The notes beneath the pieces were generated by a model. It searched no databases. It was given only the letters and a program-made list of their open reading frames with translations, and was not told the origin of the DNA. A stretch of DNA of 28,586 nucleotides from assembly GCA_964013575.1 (NCBI GenBank), contig CAXGWP010000018.1, forward strand, positions 1 through 28,586, given 5' to 3'. Positions 25,422 to 28,586 of this stretch are shown here, one piece after another; the first letter of the stretch is position 1; each line of letters starts with the position of its first letter. Origin of the DNA: BJGV01 sp964013575 (GTDB taxonomy: Bacteria; Pseudomonadota; Gammaproteobacteria; Burkholderiales; Nitrosomonadaceae). Position numbers and translations under genes: made by a program.

Positions 25422-25847
25422 ATGGTTATCGAAAGAACTTTATCAATTATTAAGCCTGATGCAGTAGAAAAGAATGTAATAGGAGAAATTTATACTCGTT
25501 TTGAATCTAATGGGTTAAAAATTATTGCTGCACGTATGATGCATCTTTCACGATCTGATGCCGAGGGATTTTATAGTGTGCATCGTGAGCGTCCATTTTT
25601 TAATGAATTAGTTGAGTTCATGATTTCTGGTCCGGTTATGGTCCAGGTTCTAGAGGGTGAGAATGCGATAAAAAAGAATAGAGAAATAATGGGTGCTACA
25701 GATCCACAAAAGGCAGATAAAGGAACTATTCGTGCAGATTATGCTAATAGTATTCAAGCTAATGCGGTGCATGGTTCTGATGCGCCAGAAACTGCAGCAG
25801 TGGAAGTGGCTTATTATTTTCCAGAAATGAGCATTTGTTCCAGATAG
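25422..25847 (+). CDS. ndk: Nucleoside diphosphate kinase
   Basis: A 141-residue NDP kinase, which transfers the gamma-phosphate from ATP to other nucleoside diphosphates through a phosphohistidine. The N-terminus ERTLSIIKPDAVEKN, the RPFF loop and GATDPQKADKGTIRADYA are typical. The catalytic histidine is His117 in NAVHGSD. GGGGAG lies 6 bases before the ATG, a strong ribosome binding site. It heads the cluster ndk-rlmN-rodZ-ispG, common in beta- and gammaproteobacteria. Confidence 0.97.
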   Translation: MVIERTLSIIKPDAVEKNVIGEIYTRFESNGLKIIAARMMHLSRSDAEGFYSVHRERPFFNELVEFMISGPVMVQVLEGENAIKKNREIMGATDPQKADKGTIRADYANSIQANAVHGSDAPETAAVEVAYYFPEMSICSR

Positions 25848-25870
25848 GAAACTTATTTCAGCTCAATATA

Positions 25871-26992
25871 ATGACTATTAATTTACTTGATTTTGATGCA
25901 AAGAATCTTACTGGTTTCTGTGGAGAAATTGGTGAGAGACCTTTTCGTGCTAAGCAGTTATTACGTTGGATACATCAATCTGGTGAGGATAATTTTAATG
26001 GAATGAGTAATTTGGCAAAGGTATTGAGAGAGAAATTATCTGCTATAGCAGTAGTTAAGGCACCTCATGTGATTAGTGAGCATATATCTGCTGATGGAAC
26101 GCGTAAATGGCTAATGAATATGGGATCTGGTAATGGAATTGAGTCAGTTTTTATACCAGAAACTCATCGTAGTACTCTATGTGTTTCCAGCCAAGTAGGA
26201 TGTGCATTAGAGTGTGCTTTTTGCTCTACGGGGAAGCAGGGGTTTAATCGAAATTTAGGTGTAGCTGAGATAATTGGTCAGTTATGGTGGGCAAATAAGG
26301 CATTAGCAGCCGTTAAAAAGGAAATTTCATTTAGAATAAATAAACCCATTAATACAGCTAAGCAAATTTGTCCTTCTGAATATAATTATAAAGTCAGTAA
26401 TGTGGTAATGATGGGTATGGGTGAGCCGTTGGCAAATTTTGAGAATGTGGTATCTGCACTTGATTTGATGCTGGATGATAATGCATATGGATTGTCGCGT
26501 CGGCGTGTTACTGTGAGCACCTCTGGTTTGGTACCAGCAATCGATAGATTAAGTAAGCGCTGCCCTGTTTCATTAGCTGTGTCACTTCATGCACCCAATG
26601 ATACCTTACGAGACAAATTAGTACCAATAAACAAGAAATATCCACTTAAAGAATTGTTATCTTCTTGTAGAAGATATCTTAAATCTGCGCCAAGGAATTT
26701 TATTACTTTTGAATATATTATGTTGGCAGGAGTCAACGACAGTGTTTCACAGGCGCATGAATTAGTAAAGTTAGTTAAAGATACTCCGTGTAAATTTAAT
26801 CTTATTCCATTTAATTCTTTTCCTAATTCTGGTTATAAATGCTCTTCATCTGCAGCAATACGTCAATTTCGTGATGTTTTGATGCAGTCTGATTTGGTGA
26901 GCACTGTCCGCAAGACTCGTGGTGAAGATATTGATGCTGCTTGTGGTCAGCTGGCAGGAAGAGTTTTTGATAGAACTCGGCGTACGAATTAA
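25871..26992 (+). CDS. rlmN: 23S rRNA/tRNA adenine-C2 methyltransferase RlmN
   Basis: A 373-residue radical-SAM methyltransferase that methylates C2 of A2503 in 23S rRNA and A37 in some tRNAs. The 4Fe-4S cluster is held by Cys111, Cys115 and Cys118 (GCALECAFCSTGKQGF). The SAM-binding GMGEPLAN motif, RRVTVSTSGLVP and SLHAPND are present. The second conserved cysteine pair member, Cys358 in DIDAACGQLAG, forms the methyl-carrying or disulphide intermediate. I start it at the ATG at 25871 (MTINLLDFD), as in the family; a TTG at 25835 inside ndk would add 12 residues unlike the family. A stretch of about 30 Lys-rich residues before VVMMGMGEP is slightly longer than in E. coli. Confidence 0.95.
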   Translation: MTINLLDFDAKNLTGFCGEIGERPFRAKQLLRWIHQSGEDNFNGMSNLAKVLREKLSAIAVVKAPHVISEHISADGTRKWLMNMGSGNGIESVFIPETHRSTLCVSSQVGCALECAFCSTGKQGFNRNLGVAEIIGQLWWANKALAAVKKEISFRINKPINTAKQICPSEYNYKVSNVVMMGMGEPLANFENVVSALDLMLDDNAYGLSRRRVTVSTSGLVPAIDRLSKRCPVSLAVSLHAPNDTLRDKLVPINKKYPLKELLSSCRRYLKSAPRNFITFEYIMLAGVNDSVSQAHELVKLVKDTPCKFNLIPFNSFPNSGYKCSSSAAIRQFRDVLMQSDLVSTVRKTRGEDIDAACGQLAGRVFDRTRRTN

Positions 26993-27061
26993 GAAGTCAT
27001 AGAGGTAGCAAGATAATATCACTTTTAATGAAATAGATTCACATGATAATAGGATTCAATA

Positions 27062-28201
27062 ATGGAACCTAAGGATGGTGACAAAATCAAAGTAGGAGAG
27101 AAAGGAGCGCCTATAGAGAGGGAAGAAAGTATTGGTCAAATACTTCAAGCAGCGCGTTTAGCTCAAGTTATGAGCCTAAAAGATATATCTAGGCAATTGC
27201 GATTATCTGAGAGGCAAGTTATAGCAATTGAAGAGGATGATTACAGCAAATTTCAAAGTCCTACATTTTTGCGTGGTTTTATTAGAAATTATGCAAAATT
27301 AGTAAAAGAAGATTCTAAGAAATTTGCTCAACTACTTCAGGAAAATTTGCCACCTAGTTATACACAGTCTATCTCTTACCCAATGGATGGTACTCCTTTT
27401 AGAACTAAGCATGCTAAGTCAAAAGGAAATATAATAATTATATTAATTATTTTTTTGATTTCATTCTTATTAATTTATGAAGTTTATAGAGCTGGTAGTC
27501 ATGGGATTCAGATGGATAAAAATATTAATAATGGAGCTATGAATGAGACTACAATACAAATTGAAGATTTAGTTGAGCAGGGATTACAAGATAGTCAGAA
27601 TGAGTTGTCACCAGTGATAAACCCTAATATTGAGGAGGGATTACAAGATAGTCAGAATGAGCTGTCATCAGTGATAGACTCTAATATTGAGGAGGGATTA
27701 CAAGATAGTCAGAATGAGCTGTCATCAGTGATAGACTCTAATATTGAGCAGGGATTACAAGATAGTCAGAATGAGCTGTCATCAGTGATAGACTCTAATA
27801 TTGAGCAGGGATTACAAGATAGTCAGAATCAATCATCATTAGGGATAAATACTGATATACCTAATTTTAATGTGCTCATTAAAGAAGCTGGAATTGATCA
27901 GGAGAATAATTATTTAGATGAAGAACAGAAGGTTGAGGAAAAATTAGAGGCAGAAAAAGAGTATTCTCTTCGTTTTGTGTTCACTGGAGAATCATGGGTA
28001 GAAGTAAAGGATATACAAGGGAATAAAATTCTCTCCAGAATTAATCCTAGTAATACGGAGAAAATAGTATATGGTATTCCACCTTTTTCTTTGATAATTG
28101 GAAATGCTGTTGATGTTAAGCTGTTTTACAATAATAAGCCTGTTGATTTAATACCATACACTAATAAGAATGGGGGAGTGGCACGCCTATCACTCGATTA
28201 G
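27062..28201 (+). CDS. rodZ: RodZ-like cytoskeletal protein
   Basis: A 379-residue bitopic protein. Residues 20-90 form the cytoplasmic helix-turn-helix domain of RodZ (IGQILQAARLAQVMSLKDIS, LRLSERQVIAIEEDDYSKF, FLRGFIRNYAKLV), which binds MreB. One membrane segment follows at about 122-142 (NIIIILIIFLISFLLIYEVY). Residues 171-258 are a periplasmic linker of five 19-residue repeats, and the C-terminus (about 300-379) is the DUF4115 beta-domain (FTGESWVEVKDIQGNKIL, and GGVARLSLD at the end). RodZ couples MreB to the elongasome and keeps cells rod-shaped. AGGA lies about 8 bases upstream of the ATG. In this cluster a pilF gene often separates rlmN from rodZ; here only 69 bases do. Confidence 0.92.
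   Translation: MEPKDGDKIKVGEKGAPIEREESIGQILQAARLAQVMSLKDISRQLRLSERQVIAIEEDDYSKFQSPTFLRGFIRNYAKLVKEDSKKFAQLLQENLPPSYTQSISYPMDGTPFRTKHAKSKGNIIIILIIFLISFLLIYEVYRAGSHGIQMDKNINNGAMNETTIQIEDLVEQGLQDSQNELSPVINPNIEEGLQDSQNELSSVIDSNIEEGLQDSQNELSSVIDSNIEQGLQDSQNELSSVIDSNIEQGLQDSQNQSSLGINTDIPNFNVLIKEAGIDQENNYLDEEQKVEEKLEAEKEYSLRFVFTGESWVEVKDIQGNKILSRINPSNTEKIVYGIPPFSLIIGNAVDVKLFYNNKPVDLIPYTNKNGGVARLSLD
27575..27835 (+). repeat. Five tandem 57-bp repeats in rodZ
   Basis: GGATTACAAGATAGTCAGAA starts at 27581, 27638, 27695, 27752 and 27809, exactly 57 bp apart. Each full unit encodes 19 residues, (E)(E/Q)GLQDSQNELSSVIDSNI. Copies two to four are almost identical, the first has a few substitutions and the last is cut short. 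The unit is a multiple of three, so copy changes keep the frame. The unit is acidic and lies in the periplasmic linker. Confidence 0.95.
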
Positions 28202-28234
28202 AAACTTCACGATTACCAAAATTTCGTTTTTATC

Positions 28235-28586
28235 ATGAATAAATCACAAAAACATATAAATAAAAAAAGAAATAGTGTCGGTGTTAAAGTAGGAAAAATT
28301 ATTGTAGGGGGCAATGCGCCAGATATAATAGTGCAGTCTATGACAAATACTGATACAGAAAATGTATCAGCAACTGTATCGCAAATAGCTAGTCTTGCGC
28401 GTGCAGGATCAGAATTAGTACGTATAACAGTTAATACTCCAGCAGCAGCAAAAGTAGTCTCATCTATTCGTGATCGTCTTGATGATATGGGCTGCCATGT
28501 GCCGTTAGTAGGAGATTTTCACTTTAATGGACATAAACTTCTGACTACATATCCTGATTGTGCTCAGGCATTGGCTAAATATAGGA
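28235..28586 (+). CDS. ispG: 4-hydroxy-3-methylbut-2-enyl diphosphate synthase, N-terminal part
   Basis: First 117 codons of IspG (GcpE), cut by the right edge. The enzyme converts MEcPP to HMBPP in the non-mevalonate isoprenoid pathway. After a basic leader (MNKSQKHINKKRNSV), VKVGKIIVGGNAPDIIVQSM continues with TNTDTENVSATVSQIASL, AGSELVRITVNTP and PLVGDFHFNGH, the TIM-barrel start of the family. The C-terminal cysteines of the 4Fe-4S cluster lie outside the window. There is no clear ribosome binding site before the ATG, 34 bases after rodZ. Confidence 0.94.
   Translation, partial: MNKSQKHINKKRNSVGVKVGKIIVGGNAPDIIVQSMTNTDTENVSATVSQIASLARAGSELVRITVNTPAAAKVVSSIRDRLDDMGCHVPLVGDFHFNGHKLLTTYPDCAQALAKYR

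Noticed and set aside
28150..28250. Frame reading PITRLETSRLPKFRFYHE across the rodZ-ispG junction
   Set aside because: Resembles a short N-terminal leader but stops before ispG and is out of frame with both genes.

Overview
The window is AT-rich bacterial chromosome that looks betaproteobacterial, with an affinity to chemolithoautotrophs of the Nitrosomonas type. That placement is inferred from the smc-zipA-ligA order, the ndk-rlmN-rodZ-ispG order, the full-length single-chain PurL and the protein sequences as I recall the families; no search was run. The left edge is the 3' end of an alpha-carboxysome (cso) operon, so the organism probably fixes CO2 with carboxysomal form I RuBisCO.

Region 1 (1-1489) holds the C-terminus of a CsoS1-type shell protein, an intercistronic hairpin, the RuBisCO assembly factor acRAF, and an McdA/McdB pair that would position carboxysomes on the nucleoid. 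McdA and McdB overlap by 8 bp.

Region 2 (1490-4919) is gene-poor and eroded. It has a decayed MutT/Nudix fragment, an NTF2-like protein, a MORN-repeat (YwqK-type) lipoprotein with a terminator, a cysteine-rich Fur/Zur-type regulator, a possible 44-residue membrane protein divergent from it, a three-frame pseudogene, and tRNA-Lys(CTT) with its own terminator. A 16-bp near-identical direct repeat flanks the regulator-pseudogene part.

Region 3 (4920-16037) is dense housekeeping: a PEBP-family protein and queF (convergent), then the smc-zipA-ligA cluster (chromosome condensation, divisome anchor, NAD+ DNA ligase), def, hemJ (minus strand), frmA (glutathione-dependent formaldehyde detoxification) and a hypoxanthine-DNA glycosylase (minus strand).

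Region 4 (16170-25222) has a bifunctional NAD(P)HX repair enzyme divergent from purL, then a ChaN-like/PDZ exported protein translationally coupled (ATGA) to an exported M1-family metallopeptidase, closed by a terminator hairpin.

Region 5 (25422-28586) is ndk, rlmN, a rodZ-like cytoskeletal gene carrying five tandem 57-bp repeats, and the 5' part of ispG, which runs off the right edge. The pilF gene that I recall often lying between rlmN and rodZ is absent.

Several starts were moved downstream of the longest possible start on the basis of ribosome binding sites or family N-termini; this is stated in each entry. I found no CRISPR array, rRNA or intact insertion sequence. The most distinctive system is the carboxysome-positioning pair, which is a known kind of system rather than a new one.
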